From the NCBI RefSeq assembly GCF_014836635.1, contig NZ_JACSQL010000010.1, positions 124,001 to 188,000 of the forward strand: a stretch of 64,000 nucleotides of DNA, written 5' to 3'. Numbering within the stretch: the stretch's first letter is position 1; each line of letters starts with the position of its first letter. This document shows positions 51,413 through 60,319 of this stretch, piece after piece. The notes under the pieces are model-generated. The model was not told the origin of the DNA, did not search any database, and saw nothing but the letters and a program-made list of their open reading frames with translations. Made by a program: the position numbers and the translations under genes. This DNA is from Paenibacillus gallinarum. Its GTDB lineage: Bacteria > Bacillota > Bacilli > Paenibacillales > Paenibacillaceae.

Positions 51413-51450
51413 TAAGACAGTTCGCATATCGATGCGGCTGTCTTTTTTAA
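51413..51450 (+). terminator. Terminator of the deacetylase-YkyA operon
   Basis: AAGACAG..CGCAT pairs with ATGCG..CTGTCTT around ATCG, followed by T5. Confidence 0.85.
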
Positions 51451-51577
51451 TTGGAGCCCTTAATTTATTTACTGCCATACTTTGTGAAGCTACTCTAAAT
51501 GGAACTTCTACTGGTCGTATGGAGCTGGCTTCTTTATAATGATAGATATAAATGATAAGAGATTGGAGAACATGGGC

Positions 51578-52459
51578 TTGAAAACATTCAAGAAAGTTTA
51601 TGTTGAGATTACAAGTATCTGCAATTTAGCTTGCAGCTTCTGTCCACAGACGAAGCGACAAGCAAAGTTCATGGATTTGAATACATTCAATAACATACTT
51701 GATCAAATTAAACCACATACCAATCATATTTATTTGCATGTTAAAGGTGAACCTTTGCTTCATCCAAAGCTTGATCAGCTGCTTGATGCTGCTGATGCGA
51801 AAGGCTTTAAAGTCAATATGACGACGAATGGAACGTTAATTGAAAAGGCGAGACATCGGATTCTTGGGAAACCTGCAGTGAGACAAATGAACTTTTCTCT
51901 CCATAGTTTTGATGGTCATGAGGGAAGTGAGGATCGCGAAGGATATCTCTACCGTATCATTGACTTTGTACGAGAAGCAGCCAAACAAGATATTATCGTT
52001 TCGTTCCGGCTTTGGAATCTAACCGAGGACAATATGACGAATCTGCAAAAACAACGTAATCGGGAAACACTAGATATACTGGAACATGAATTTGGACTTG
52101 ATTTTAAGATCGAAGAGAAAGTAATACCAGGTAGTGGTGTGAAAATCGCTAAAAACATTTATTTGAATCAAGACCATGAATTTGAGTGGCCGAGCCTTGC
52201 TGCGGAAGAAGATGATGGAAAAGGTTTCTGTCACGGACTGCGTTCGCAGGCAGGTGTGCTCGTAGATGGAACCGTTATTCCATGTTGTCTTGATGGTGAA
52301 GGGGTAATTAACCTCGGTAATATCAATGCAACGCCATTCTCTGAAATTGTGGAAAGTAAACGTGCGAATGATTTATTTTATGGATTTTCCCGCCGGGAGG
52401 CAGTGGAAGAATTATGCCGTAAATGCGGTTATCGCAAACGATTTGGTGCCGGTGCATAA
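51578..52459 (+). CDS. Radical SAM protein with SPASM-like C-terminus
   Basis: 293 residues from the TTG at 51578, chosen because TTGGAGAA lies 8 bases upstream and homologues start MKTFKKIYVEIT; ATG 51572 and ATG 51539 are alternatives. The 4Fe-4S binding CxxxCxxC motif is CNLACSFC. HVKGEPLLHP and NMTTNGTLI follow, typical of radical SAM enzymes. The C-terminal cysteines (GVLVDGTVIPCCLDGEG, then CRKCGY) fit a SPASM/twitch auxiliary cluster. The substrate is not evident; no peptide precursor gene is adjacent. Confidence 0.82.
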   Translation: MKTFKKVYVEITSICNLACSFCPQTKRQAKFMDLNTFNNILDQIKPHTNHIYLHVKGEPLLHPKLDQLLDAADAKGFKVNMTTNGTLIEKARHRILGKPAVRQMNFSLHSFDGHEGSEDREGYLYRIIDFVREAAKQDIIVSFRLWNLTEDNMTNLQKQRNRETLDILEHEFGLDFKIEEKVIPGSGVKIAKNIYLNQDHEFEWPSLAAEEDDGKGFCHGLRSQAGVLVDGTVIPCCLDGEGVINLGNINATPFSEIVESKRANDLFYGFSRREAVEELCRKCGYRKRFGAGA

Positions 52460-52488
52460 AATTAATTATAGCTTGGTCATTATGTTAA

Positions 52489-52516
52489 GAAAGGCGTCCT
52501 TAGGGACGCTTTTTCT
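52489..52516 (+). terminator. Terminator of the radical SAM gene
   Basis: AAAGGCGTCC pairs with GGGACGCTTTTT around TTA, ending in a T-run. Confidence 0.85.
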
Positions 52517-52550
52517 CATCGACTGAGGATAGGAAAGGAAACGAAATAGA

Positions 52551-55500
52551 ATGAATATCATGCTGAATCGACGAAAAATAAAACTGCTTTGCGGTCCCCG
52601 CTTCTATGAACAAGGAGAATACACGTATGATTCAGGCAGTGTAGGAATTACCTTATCTGATGCAGATAAAGGACAATTCCGAGCTGTAGTCAAAGACGGG
52701 ACCAAGAATAGATACGATGTTGAAGTGAATTTAGATCGGAATGGAGATGTGCTGGCCAGCTGTTCATGTCCTGCATTTCCAGTACATGACTACTATTGCA
52801 ATCATATTGCGGCTGTACTCATTCAGATTAGTCATTTACAAGAGGAAGGTACTGCCAAAGTCAGTGCTTATCCATCCTTGCTGCACAAACCTGATCTTGA
52901 ACTGCCGGAGGGTTACTTAACCCCAAGAATTCAGCGTGCAGATACCTCTGAACAGGCCGAAAAGCAGCGAGCAGAGGATATCCTTGCTTTGTTTAGCAAG
53001 GATTCACGCATTTCGGTTGCGGCTACAAATACAATTTTGGATAACAGAGAACGTTTGTCTGTTCAATTTACAATTAAATCGATTCCTTATGGCTATCATA
53101 AGCAAATGCTTGGTCTTGAGATGAAAGTTGGTCCTAAACGATTATACATCGTGCAGCAGGTGAAACAATTTTTAAGTCGTCTAGCGCGTAAGGAACCACA
53201 TGTGTTCTCGAAAAATTTCACGTATGATCCTGAAGTTCATTGCTTTATGCCACAGGATTACGCGGTTCTCGCTGAACTAATTCATCTGGAGCGTCAAGAA
53301 GAAATGTATCTGGAGTCACTAGGGGGATATCCGGGAATAGGAAAAGCCCGAAGCCAAGATCGAATGCTGCTTATCCCGCCGCTGGCTTGGGAGAAAATTG
53401 CTCCGTTGCTATCGGAAGCCGGGGATGTTTATGTACAGCAGGAAGATGAACTGTTTAGTAGTTTTTCGCTGCCTGACCAGACGCTTCCCCTTGATTTTGA
53501 ATTTTCAAAAGCTTTAGATAGTGGATTTCAGTTAGAAATACCGGGACTTCATCAGATGATCATTCTAAAAGATTATTCTATGGTACTGCATCGCGGTGTT
53601 TTCTATAAGATTCCTGAGCAATCCGCTCATCATTTAGCAGGACTTAAGGATAAATTAGCATCTAAAAAATCTCCTGTGCTCCGTATTCCCGCGCAGCAGA
53701 TGGGGCCTTATATGGAGAAGGTTGTACCTGGACTCATGCGCCTTGGCCGTGTACATGTGGGGGAAGAGATTTCGAGTCAGATGGTGAAAGTCCCACTTAA
53801 AGCCCGGCTGTATTTAGACCGAGTGAGAGAGAAGCTGCTGGCAGGGCTTGAATTCCAGTATGGAGATGTCGTGATTAATCCGCTGGATGAGAAAGAACGT
53901 ACTCCATCAGGCCGGATTATGATTCGTGACAAGGTGCAGGAAGAACAGATTCTTCGGCTCATGGAAACGAGTAGTTTTGCGAGAACCGAAGCAGGATATT
54001 ACTTGGAAGATGAAGACGCAGAGTTTGATTTTCTATATTACACAATGCCTCAGCTTGAGCAGCTTGTTGAGGTGCTTGCCACCTCGGCGGTAAAAGTGCG
54101 AGTTGTGACCTCACCAGTGATTCCTCTGATTCGTGTTCATTTGGATGAAAGAACGGACTGGCTTGAATTCAAATTCGATATCAAAGGAATTCCGGATGAC
54201 GAGATTAAAGAAGTATTAACGAGTGTGGAGGCAAAACGCAAATACCACCGGCTCAGAAATGGAGCTTTGCAGCCGCTGACAACTCCTGAGTTTCAAGAGA
54301 TGGTGAGGCTGATGAATGAGATGGGCTTCCGTAAGGGAGATCTAAGCAGAGGAGAAGCTAAACTTCCTACCCATCATGGTTTATCGCTAATGGATAAGCA
54401 ATCCGAGCAGATTGAACTCAGTGAAACTCTCGAGCAGTTTCTTGCCAATCTCGCACATCCTGAGAAGATGAATGATCCGGTACCTCCCTCTTTGAATGCG
54501 GAACTTCGTGATTATCAGAAGACAGGCTACAGGTGGATGAAAATGCTGGCTTCCTACCGGTTTGGCGGGATTTTGGCTGATGATATGGGACTGGGAAAAA
54601 CCCTGCAAAGTATAACGTTTATTCTATCGGAGATTGACAATATGCGTGAACACAAAATGCCGGCACTCATCGTTTGCCCTGCATCGCTCGTATATAACTG
54701 GCACAATGAACTCGGAAAATTTGCCCCTGATCTTCGAACCGTCATTGCAGATGGAAGTAAAGGCGAACGGGGAGAAGCCATTAATCAGATAGAAGAGGTA
54801 GATGTGGTCATTACCTCGTATCCACTGCTTCGAAGAGACGGCGATCTTTATGCGAAGCAACAGTTCCATATCCTTATTTTGGACGAAGCGCAGGCTTTCA
54901 AGAATCACTCGACACAGACAGCACAATCGGTCAAACAACTCTCAGCAAAACATCGGTTTGCACTTACCGGCACTCCGATCGAGAACAGCCAAGAAGAACT
55001 TTGGTCCATTTATGACGCTGTTTTTCCCGAATTATTTTCCGGAAGGAAAGCTTTTCAGGAGTTGTCAAGAGAATCGATTGCAAAACGAATCCGCCCATTT
55101 CTGTTGCGCCGGGTAAAATCTGATGTACTACAGGAGCTGCCAGATAAAATCGAATCACTGCAAGCTTCCGAACTTTTGCCAGAGCAGAAAAAGCTGTACA
55201 TCGCTTATCTAGCCAAGCTGCGGCAGGAAACGGTAAAGCACTTAAATGAAGAAGGATTTCAGAAGAACCGTATTCGAATTTTAGCAGGGTTAACGAGACT
55301 GAGACAGCTCTGCTGTCATCCTGCCTTATTTGTAGAAGGATATACAGGCAGTTCTGCGAAGTTTGAGCAGCTGATGGAACTGATTGAAGAAAGCCGGAGT
55401 GCAGGAAAACGAATCTTGTTATTCTCTCAGTTTACGGAGATGCTCGGAATCATTGGCAGAGAACTTGGACTTCAAGGAATTCCGTTTTTCTATCTTGACG

Positions 55501-55865
55501 GTCAAACACCAGGCCAAGAAAGAGTTGAACTCTGCGAGCGTTTTAATCAAGGGGAAAGTGATCTTTTTCTGATCTCGCTGAAAGCAGGCGGTACAGGGCT
55601 TAATTTGACGGGGGCTGATACGGTGATCTTGTATGATTTATGGTGGAATCCCGCGGTTGAAGATCAAGCAGCAAGCAGAGCACACCGGATGGGGCAGAAA
55701 AATGTAGTTCAGGTAATACGCTTAGTGACCCAAGGAACGGTAGAAGATAAAATGTATGAACTTCAGCAACGCAAAAAAAATCTGATCGAAGAAATTATTC
55801 AGCCTGGGCAAGAAGCGGTTTCACCGCTCAGTGAGCATGAAATTCGTGAGATTCTTTCCATATAG
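52551..55865 (+). CDS. SWIM-domain SNF2-family DNA-dependent ATPase
   Basis: 1104 residues. N-terminal SWIM zinc finger with CxC...CxH (ASCSCPAFPVHDYYCNH, residues about 67-84). A long middle region of the bacterial SNF2 N-terminal type follows. From about residue 650: helicase motifs I DDMGLGKTLQS, Ia LIVCPASLVYNW, II LDEAQAF, III LTGTPIENSQEELW, IV LLFSQFTEMLG, V SLKAGGTGLNLTGA and VI RAHRMGQKN. It is a double-stranded DNA translocase, probably cytoplasmic, with unknown cellular role. Length and order are normal for Bacillus YqhH-like proteins. GAAAGGAAACG precedes the ATG. Confidence 0.93.
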   Translation: MNIMLNRRKIKLLCGPRFYEQGEYTYDSGSVGITLSDADKGQFRAVVKDGTKNRYDVEVNLDRNGDVLASCSCPAFPVHDYYCNHIAAVLIQISHLQEEGTAKVSAYPSLLHKPDLELPEGYLTPRIQRADTSEQAEKQRAEDILALFSKDSRISVAATNTILDNRERLSVQFTIKSIPYGYHKQMLGLEMKVGPKRLYIVQQVKQFLSRLARKEPHVFSKNFTYDPEVHCFMPQDYAVLAELIHLERQEEMYLESLGGYPGIGKARSQDRMLLIPPLAWEKIAPLLSEAGDVYVQQEDELFSSFSLPDQTLPLDFEFSKALDSGFQLEIPGLHQMIILKDYSMVLHRGVFYKIPEQSAHHLAGLKDKLASKKSPVLRIPAQQMGPYMEKVVPGLMRLGRVHVGEEISSQMVKVPLKARLYLDRVREKLLAGLEFQYGDVVINPLDEKERTPSGRIMIRDKVQEEQILRLMETSSFARTEAGYYLEDEDAEFDFLYYTMPQLEQLVEVLATSAVKVRVVTSPVIPLIRVHLDERTDWLEFKFDIKGIPDDEIKEVLTSVEAKRKYHRLRNGALQPLTTPEFQEMVRLMNEMGFRKGDLSRGEAKLPTHHGLSLMDKQSEQIELSETLEQFLANLAHPEKMNDPVPPSLNAELRDYQKTGYRWMKMLASYRFGGILADDMGLGKTLQSITFILSEIDNMREHKMPALIVCPASLVYNWHNELGKFAPDLRTVIADGSKGERGEAINQIEEVDVVITSYPLLRRDGDLYAKQQFHILILDEAQAFKNHSTQTAQSVKQLSAKHRFALTGTPIENSQEELWSIYDAVFPELFSGRKAFQELSRESIAKRIRPFLLRRVKSDVLQELPDKIESLQASELLPEQKKLYIAYLAKLRQETVKHLNEEGFQKNRIRILAGLTRLRQLCCHPALFVEGYTGSSAKFEQLMELIEESRSAGKRILLFSQFTEMLGIIGRELGLQGIPFFYLDGQTPGQERVELCERFNQGESDLFLISLKAGGTGLNLTGADTVILYDLWWNPAVEDQAASRAHRMGQKNVVQVIRLVTQGTVEDKMYELQQRKKNLIEEIIQPGQEAVSPLSEHEIREILSI

Positions 55866-55875
55866 TGTCCAATGA

Positions 55876-55925
55876 AAAAAAAGGATAGGGACAGGGCATA
55901 ACTGCCTTGTTCCTATCCTTTTTGA
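55876..55925. terminator. Bidirectional terminator
   Basis: AAAAGGATAGG and ACA pair with TGT and CCTATCCTTTT around a short loop, flanked by A and T runs. It separates the convergent helicase and DUF896 genes. Confidence 0.9.
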
Positions 55926-55954
55926 TCTATTACGAAATATATCTGTCTTAAGCT

Positions 55955-56191
55955 TTAGTTCAGCTTCGATTTATTTTGTTGTTGCTCAATTTTGAGCTTC
56001 TCCGGTGTAACATCTTCGCCATTGGGATCAACAATGGTAAGGCCGGAAATGGTGGACATTACTTGTCCGCGAATGGCTTGCAGATATTCTTTACGCAGGA
56101 CTTGCTGTTCAGCAAGCTCTTCCTTAGTTAAGCCTTCTGCTTTTTGCTTGCGGCTCAGTTCGTTAATCCTATTGATTGAAGGGATGATCAC
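55955..56191 (-). CDS. DUF896 family protein (YnzC type)
   Basis: 78 residues. IPSINRINELSRKQKAEGLT, then EEQ-type helix, REYLQAIRGQV and a C-terminal tail rich in Q and K are the DUF896 signature. The fold is a two-helix hairpin. B. subtilis YnzC belongs to this family and lies near the SOS genes; its role is not firmly known. AAGGAAGGTAG precedes the ATG. Convergent with the helicase gene. Confidence 0.9.
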   Translation of the reverse strand: MIIPSINRINELSRKQKAEGLTKEELAEQQVLRKEYLQAIRGQVMSTISGLTIVDPNGEDVTPEKLKIEQQQNKSKLN

Positions 56192-56300
56192 TGTTATCTA
56201 CCTTCCTTTCATGTAACAAGTTGTATATGACAGTTTACTTTAAGTATAAGTAGTATGCAACCTGAAGATTATAAAATAGGCATATTCCTTTTGTCAATGG

Positions 56301-56320
56301 AGTATGACATTTATCATACT
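56301..56320 (+). promoter_or_regulatory. Probable DesR operator upstream of the desaturase
   Basis: AGTATGA and TCATACT form a perfect inverted repeat with a 6-base spacer. Two further ATGAC sequences lie at 56336 and 56349. The only strong promoter element is TATAAT at 56364-56369, with a poor -35 box, as expected for activator-dependent transcription. The sites fall about 55-75 bases before the expected start, similar to DesR sites at des in B. subtilis. Confidence 0.6.
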
Positions 56321-56414
56321 TTATCACTGACGTTTATGACTTACCCACATGACATTCTCCTATTATAATTAAGATATTATATGCGTAGATCATACGCGTG
56401 AAGGAGAACATGCC

Positions 56415-57482
56415 ATGTCTGGATCCTTTAAAAGTCAATTAAAAAAAGAAGTAGCCCCTTTTGAGAAAACAGAACTGAAATCCAGTATCATTCAAATGAT
56501 TAATACATTGGTACCTCTTTTTTTACTCTGGTATCTTGCCTTTGAAAGCCTGTCGGTTTCTTATTTTATAACATTGCCTCTATGTCTGATTGCCGCCGGA
56601 TTTGTCATTCGTGCGTTTATTATTTTTCATGATTGCTGTCATGGGTCTTTCTTTAAGAGCCGCAAGGCAAACGATATCGTAGGTACACTCGTTGGTGTCA
56701 TTTCCCTTACTCCTTATATGCAGTGGAAGTATAGTCATTCGATGCACCATGCAACCAGCGGTAATCTGGATAAGCGAGGAACAGGTGACATCTGGATGAT
56801 GACAACCGAAGAGTATCAATCATCTAAATGGATGACGAAATTGTATTACCGCTTGTATCGTAATCCCATTATTTTGTTCGGGGTCGGCCCGATCGCTGTG
56901 TTTTTGATTCAATATCGTTTTAATCGGAAAAATGTGAAACGTAAAGAGCGTATGAATACGTATCTGACCAATCTGCTGATTGTAGCGGTTTACGCTGCCT
57001 TGTGCCTTACAGTAGGCTGGGAAGCATTCTTAATGATCCAGATTCCTATTTTCTATTTTGCAAGTATGCTGGGCATATGGCTCTTTTATGTACAACATAC
57101 ATTTGAAGATTCCTATTTCGAGAATGAAGAAGATTGGTCTTATGTTCAGGCGGCTGTAGAAGGCAGCTCGTACTATAAGCTTCCTAAAGTATTACAGTGG
57201 ATTACGGGTAATATTGGTTTCCACCATGTGCATCACCTAAGTCCAAGAGTGCCGAATTATCATTTGGAGGAAGCACATAATGCGACGCCTCCTCTGCATA
57301 AAGCGACGACAATCACCGTGGCAACAAGTCTAAAGGCCATGCGGTTTCGGCTTTGGGATGAAGAGAGCAAGCGTTTTGTAACATTTAGAGAATATAAGAA
57401 AGTGCTTCATGAGCAGAAACTGGAGCTAAACAAAAAAGAGTCTCGCAAAGATAAGGTATCTGCTTCGGCTCCTGTCAGTTAA
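56415..57482 (+). CDS. des: Membrane fatty acid desaturase
   Basis: 355 residues. Three histidine boxes of membrane di-iron desaturases: HDCCH near residue 74, HSMHH near 110 and HHVHH near 272. Four membrane segments between them. It introduces a double bond into membrane phospholipid acyl chains (delta-5 in B. subtilis Des), raising fluidity in the cold. GAAGGAGAAC precedes the ATG. The operator upstream and desK-desR downstream give the usual cold-response arrangement. A hairpin terminator at 57525 partly separates des from the regulators. Confidence 0.93.
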   Translation: MSGSFKSQLKKEVAPFEKTELKSSIIQMINTLVPLFLLWYLAFESLSVSYFITLPLCLIAAGFVIRAFIIFHDCCHGSFFKSRKANDIVGTLVGVISLTPYMQWKYSHSMHHATSGNLDKRGTGDIWMMTTEEYQSSKWMTKLYYRLYRNPIILFGVGPIAVFLIQYRFNRKNVKRKERMNTYLTNLLIVAVYAALCLTVGWEAFLMIQIPIFYFASMLGIWLFYVQHTFEDSYFENEEDWSYVQAAVEGSSYYKLPKVLQWITGNIGFHHVHHLSPRVPNYHLEEAHNATPPLHKATTITVATSLKAMRFRLWDEESKRFVTFREYKKVLHEQKLELNKKESRKDKVSASAPVS

Positions 57483-57524
57483 AGCATAGGATATGATACA
57501 ATATTTAATAAGCTAGAATGAGAG

Positions 57525-57562
57525 AAATGACTATGGATGATTAGAATCTATAGTCATTTTTT
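57525..57562 (+). terminator. Hairpin between des and desK
   Basis: AAATGACTAT pairs with ATAGTCATTT, with an inner GAT...ATC pair, followed by TTTTTC. It can end the des message or limit read-through into desKR. Confidence 0.85.
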
Positions 57563-57596
57563 CTTGATATTTCTGAATAGAAGCAGGTGTGAGTTT

Positions 57597-58727
57597 GTGA
57601 ACTTGATGTATCATTGGCAGGGCATTTTCCGCAAGAACACGGGTCTTAATCCGTATGTATGGCTGGTATGTTTCATCCTCCCTTTCTACTTTATCATCGG
57701 TTCCTCCTCCAAAGGATATATCGTATTTGGTGTCCTGATGATTATTTTGTTTTTTGCTTCTAATTTACTGGGGCTCGTGATGAAAGGGTGGCCGGTATAT
57801 ATCTGGTATGGCCTCCAGATGGCCATTTCCATTTTGATGGCGCTCATTTTTGGTTTTGTGTATTTCTCCTTATTTCTCGCTTTTTTTATTGGTACGATTC
57901 AAAATAAAGCCGGATTCATTACTTTATATACCATTCATTTAGTCAGTACCTTCATCACCATTAATTATTCCTTGGCGTCGGTTAATCTTGTGGTTATTCA
58001 ACAATTGCCTTTTGTACTAATAAGTATGATCGCGGTTATTCTATTGCCCGTCAGTACATATAACAAGAATAAACAAGACATGCTTCAGGGCCAACTGGAA
58101 GATGCGAATAAACAGATATCTGAACTAGTCAAACAGGAAGAACGGCAACGGATTGCAAGAGATTTACATGATACGCTCGGACAAAAGCTTTCTCTCATCG
58201 GTTTGAAAAGTGAACTTGCCAGCAAGATGGTAACACGTAATCCAGCTCGAGCCCAGGAAGAGATGAAGGATGTTACGTTAACGGCAAGAACTGCCCTTAA
58301 GGAAGTACGGGAGATGGTAACCCAGATGAGAGGCACAAGGTTTGAAGATGAATTGTTCCGTGTTAGACAGATTTTGAAGGTTGCGGACATCGAGCTGCGG
58401 ATTGAAGGGGAAGAAAATCTGACAGGCGTTTCCCTCATGGCAGAGAATGTACTGGGTATGTGCCTGAAAGAAGCAGTTACGAATGTCATTAAACATAGTG
58501 AAGCGAGTATATGTGAGATTATGATCGAACCGGATCATACCGAACTTGTTATAACCGTAAGAGATAATGGAAAAGGGATGAAAGACGCGCCCGAACGAAT
58601 TCGCGGTAATGGACTTCGGGGAATGAGGGAACGTTTGGAATTTGTAAACGGCAGTCTTGCTATCACTTCGGTAGAAGGTACCGAGCTGCGTATTGCGGTG
58701 CCGCGGGCTGTTCAGCGTCAAATGTGA
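57597..58727 (+). CDS. desK: DesK-type thermosensor histidine kinase
   Basis: 376 residues from the GTG at 57597, preceded by AGCAGGTG; earlier codons in the frame fall inside the terminator hairpin. Residues about 20-155 contain five membrane segments with short loops, the membrane-thickness sensor. HisKA_3 box: QEERQRIARDLHDTLGQKLS with phospho-acceptor H191. HATPase: GMCLKEAVTNVIKHSEA and GNGLRGMRERLEF. At low temperature DesK phosphorylates DesR. Order des-desK-desR as in B. subtilis. Confidence 0.92.
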   Translation: MNLMYHWQGIFRKNTGLNPYVWLVCFILPFYFIIGSSSKGYIVFGVLMIILFFASNLLGLVMKGWPVYIWYGLQMAISILMALIFGFVYFSLFLAFFIGTIQNKAGFITLYTIHLVSTFITINYSLASVNLVVIQQLPFVLISMIAVILLPVSTYNKNKQDMLQGQLEDANKQISELVKQEERQRIARDLHDTLGQKLSLIGLKSELASKMVTRNPARAQEEMKDVTLTARTALKEVREMVTQMRGTRFEDELFRVRQILKVADIELRIEGEENLTGVSLMAENVLGMCLKEAVTNVIKHSEASICEIMIEPDHTELVITVRDNGKGMKDAPERIRGNGLRGMRERLEFVNGSLAITSVEGTELRIAVPRAVQRQM

Positions 58728-58743
58728 GAGGAGTTTGAGTGAT

Positions 58744-59343
58744 ATGATTCGTATTGTAATTGCTGAGGATCAGCGGATGCTGCTTGGAGCCCTCGCCTCC
58801 TTGCTTGATTTAGAAGAAGATATGGAAGTCATTGGACGAGCGAACAACGGAGAGGATGCTGTTAACCTTGTCAGGGAGCATCAACCCGATATATGTATTA
58901 TGGATATCGAAATGCCGATCAAGAGCGGACTTGATGCAGCGGAAGAAATGAAGGACCAGGATGTAAAAATCGTTATTCTAACCACTTTTGCTCGCAGCGG
59001 CTATTTTGAACGGGCACTGAAGGCAGGCGTCAGCGGTTATTTACTGAAAGACAGTCCCATTGAAGAACTAGCACAAACGATTCGAAGTGTTATGGCGGGA
59101 AGAAGAATCTATGCAGCGGAACTTGTGGATGAAGGATATGGGGAGAAAAACCCGCTTACGGAACGAGAGAAAGCCGTACTGGAACTAATCGCGGAAGGCA
59201 AAAATACGAAAGAAATTTCAAATGAATTATACATTACTGCAGGAACGGTAAGAAATTATGTGTCCGTCATTTTAGACAAGCTCGGGGTGGGCAATCGGAT
59301 TGAAGCCATTAAGCATTTTAAAGAGAAAGGCTGGTTTAAATAA
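58744..59343 (+). CDS. desR: DesR-type response regulator (NarL/LuxR class)
   Basis: 199 residues from the ATG at 58744, preceded by AGAGGAG; 16 bases after desK. The receiver domain has ED at 8-9, phospho-acceptor D54 (CIMDIEMPI) and K in YLLKDSPIE. The LuxR-type helix-turn-helix is LTEREKAVLELIAEGKNTKE then ISNELYITAGTVRNYVSVIL. Phospho-DesR binds the operator upstream of des and activates it. Confidence 0.93.
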   Translation: MIRIVIAEDQRMLLGALASLLDLEEDMEVIGRANNGEDAVNLVREHQPDICIMDIEMPIKSGLDAAEEMKDQDVKIVILTTFARSGYFERALKAGVSGYLLKDSPIEELAQTIRSVMAGRRIYAAELVDEGYGEKNPLTEREKAVLELIAEGKNTKEISNELYITAGTVRNYVSVILDKLGVGNRIEAIKHFKEKGWFK

Positions 59344-59502
59344 GAAAATAGAGTTTTCATTAAATTGGATGTGAAATTACTCTGAATTTGTTAAGAAAAA
59401 TTAGAGTCAAATCCCTATCAATATGGTATGATTTGAAAGTGCGAAATGAAATTGACAAACAGGAATTTAGCATTTTTAAGTAGTACGATGATCGAAATAC
59501 AT

Positions 59503-59541
59503 GCTCGCACGAGACGGAATGTCTTGCGCGAGCTTTCTTTA
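59503..59541 (+). terminator. Stable hairpin in the metN leader
   Basis: GCTCGCACGAGAC pairs with GTCTTGCGCGAGC around GGAAT, followed by TTTCTTT. It lies 26 bases before the metN start, after the promoter-like TTGACA at 59453. Either an intrinsic terminator for desR or an attenuator in the metN leader. No S-box or T-box signature was seen. Confidence 0.7.
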
Positions 59542-59566
59542 TGTCAATATTGAAGGAGGAGTAGGT

Positions 59567-60319
59567 TTGATATCGCTAGACCATGTCAGCAAGAGTTTCG
59601 GTCCTAAGAAGCATGGAGAGCGACTGACGGTAGTAGATAATGTTTCGCTACATATCGAACAGGGCAGTATTCATGGCATTATAGGGGCAAGCGGCGCCGG
59701 GAAATCGACACTGCTTCGCACCATGAATTTGTTGGAGAGACCGGAAGAAGGTCAGGTTTATATAGGTGGACAAGAGCTTACGATGATGAGGGAAAGGGAG
59801 CTCAGAGAAGCAAGAAGAAAGATCGGAATGATTTTTCAGCACTTTAACCTGATTGGAAACCGGACCGTAGAGGGGAATGTAGCAATTCCTCTTGAACTTG
59901 CAGGTGTGAAAAAGGATGAACGTATAGCCCGGGTACACGAATATTTACGGTTTGTGGGACTTGAGGACAAGGCGAAGCAGTATCCTGCGCAGCTTAGCGG
60001 CGGACAAAAACAGCGTGTGGCCATTGCCAGGGCGCTTGCAAACGAACCTCAGGTACTGCTTTGTGACGAACCTACCTCTGCGCTTGATCCGAAGACCACT
60101 TCGGGTGTGCTCGAGGTGCTTAGACATGTTAATGAAGCATTGAAAATTACGATCGTCATCGTCACACATGAAGTTCCGGTTGTTGAGCGGCTATGTACGG
60201 CTGTATCCTTCATGGATTCAGGAAGGATTGTACGTACACTGCCAATTAGGGAAGGTTCATTACCGCCTGATATGCTCGCCTGGTACGAGGAGCAGGAAGC
60301 TGGTGATGACGAGAGATGA
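59567..60319 (+). CDS. metN: MetN-type ABC transporter ATPase, short form
   Basis: 250 residues from the TTG at 59567, which has GAAGGAGGAG upstream; in-frame ATGs further up lie in the leader hairpin. Walker A GASGAGKST, Q-loop MIFQHFNLIGNRTV, signature LSGGQKQRVAIARAL, Walker B LLCDEPTSALDP and H-loop VTHE. It powers methionine import with MetI and MetQ. Typical MetN has about 340 residues with a C-terminal NIL (ACT-like) domain that binds methionine and inhibits transport; this one ends right after the nucleotide-binding domain and lacks it. Overlaps metI by 4 bases. Confidence 0.88.
   Translation: MISLDHVSKSFGPKKHGERLTVVDNVSLHIEQGSIHGIIGASGAGKSTLLRTMNLLERPEEGQVYIGGQELTMMRERELREARRKIGMIFQHFNLIGNRTVEGNVAIPLELAGVKKDERIARVHEYLRFVGLEDKAKQYPAQLSGGQKQRVAIARALANEPQVLLCDEPTSALDPKTTSGVLEVLRHVNEALKITIVIVTHEVPVVERLCTAVSFMDSGRIVRTLPIREGSLPPDMLAWYEEQEAGDDER

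Noticed and set aside
58085..58721. Antisense open frames within desK
   Set aside because: Shadow frames opposite conserved kinase motifs, with serine- and arginine-rich translation typical of reverse coding strands.
59344..59566. S-box or T-box riboswitch before metN
   Set aside because: Neither the S-box core nor the T-box GGGTGGTACCGCG-type sequence is present; only one hairpin was found.
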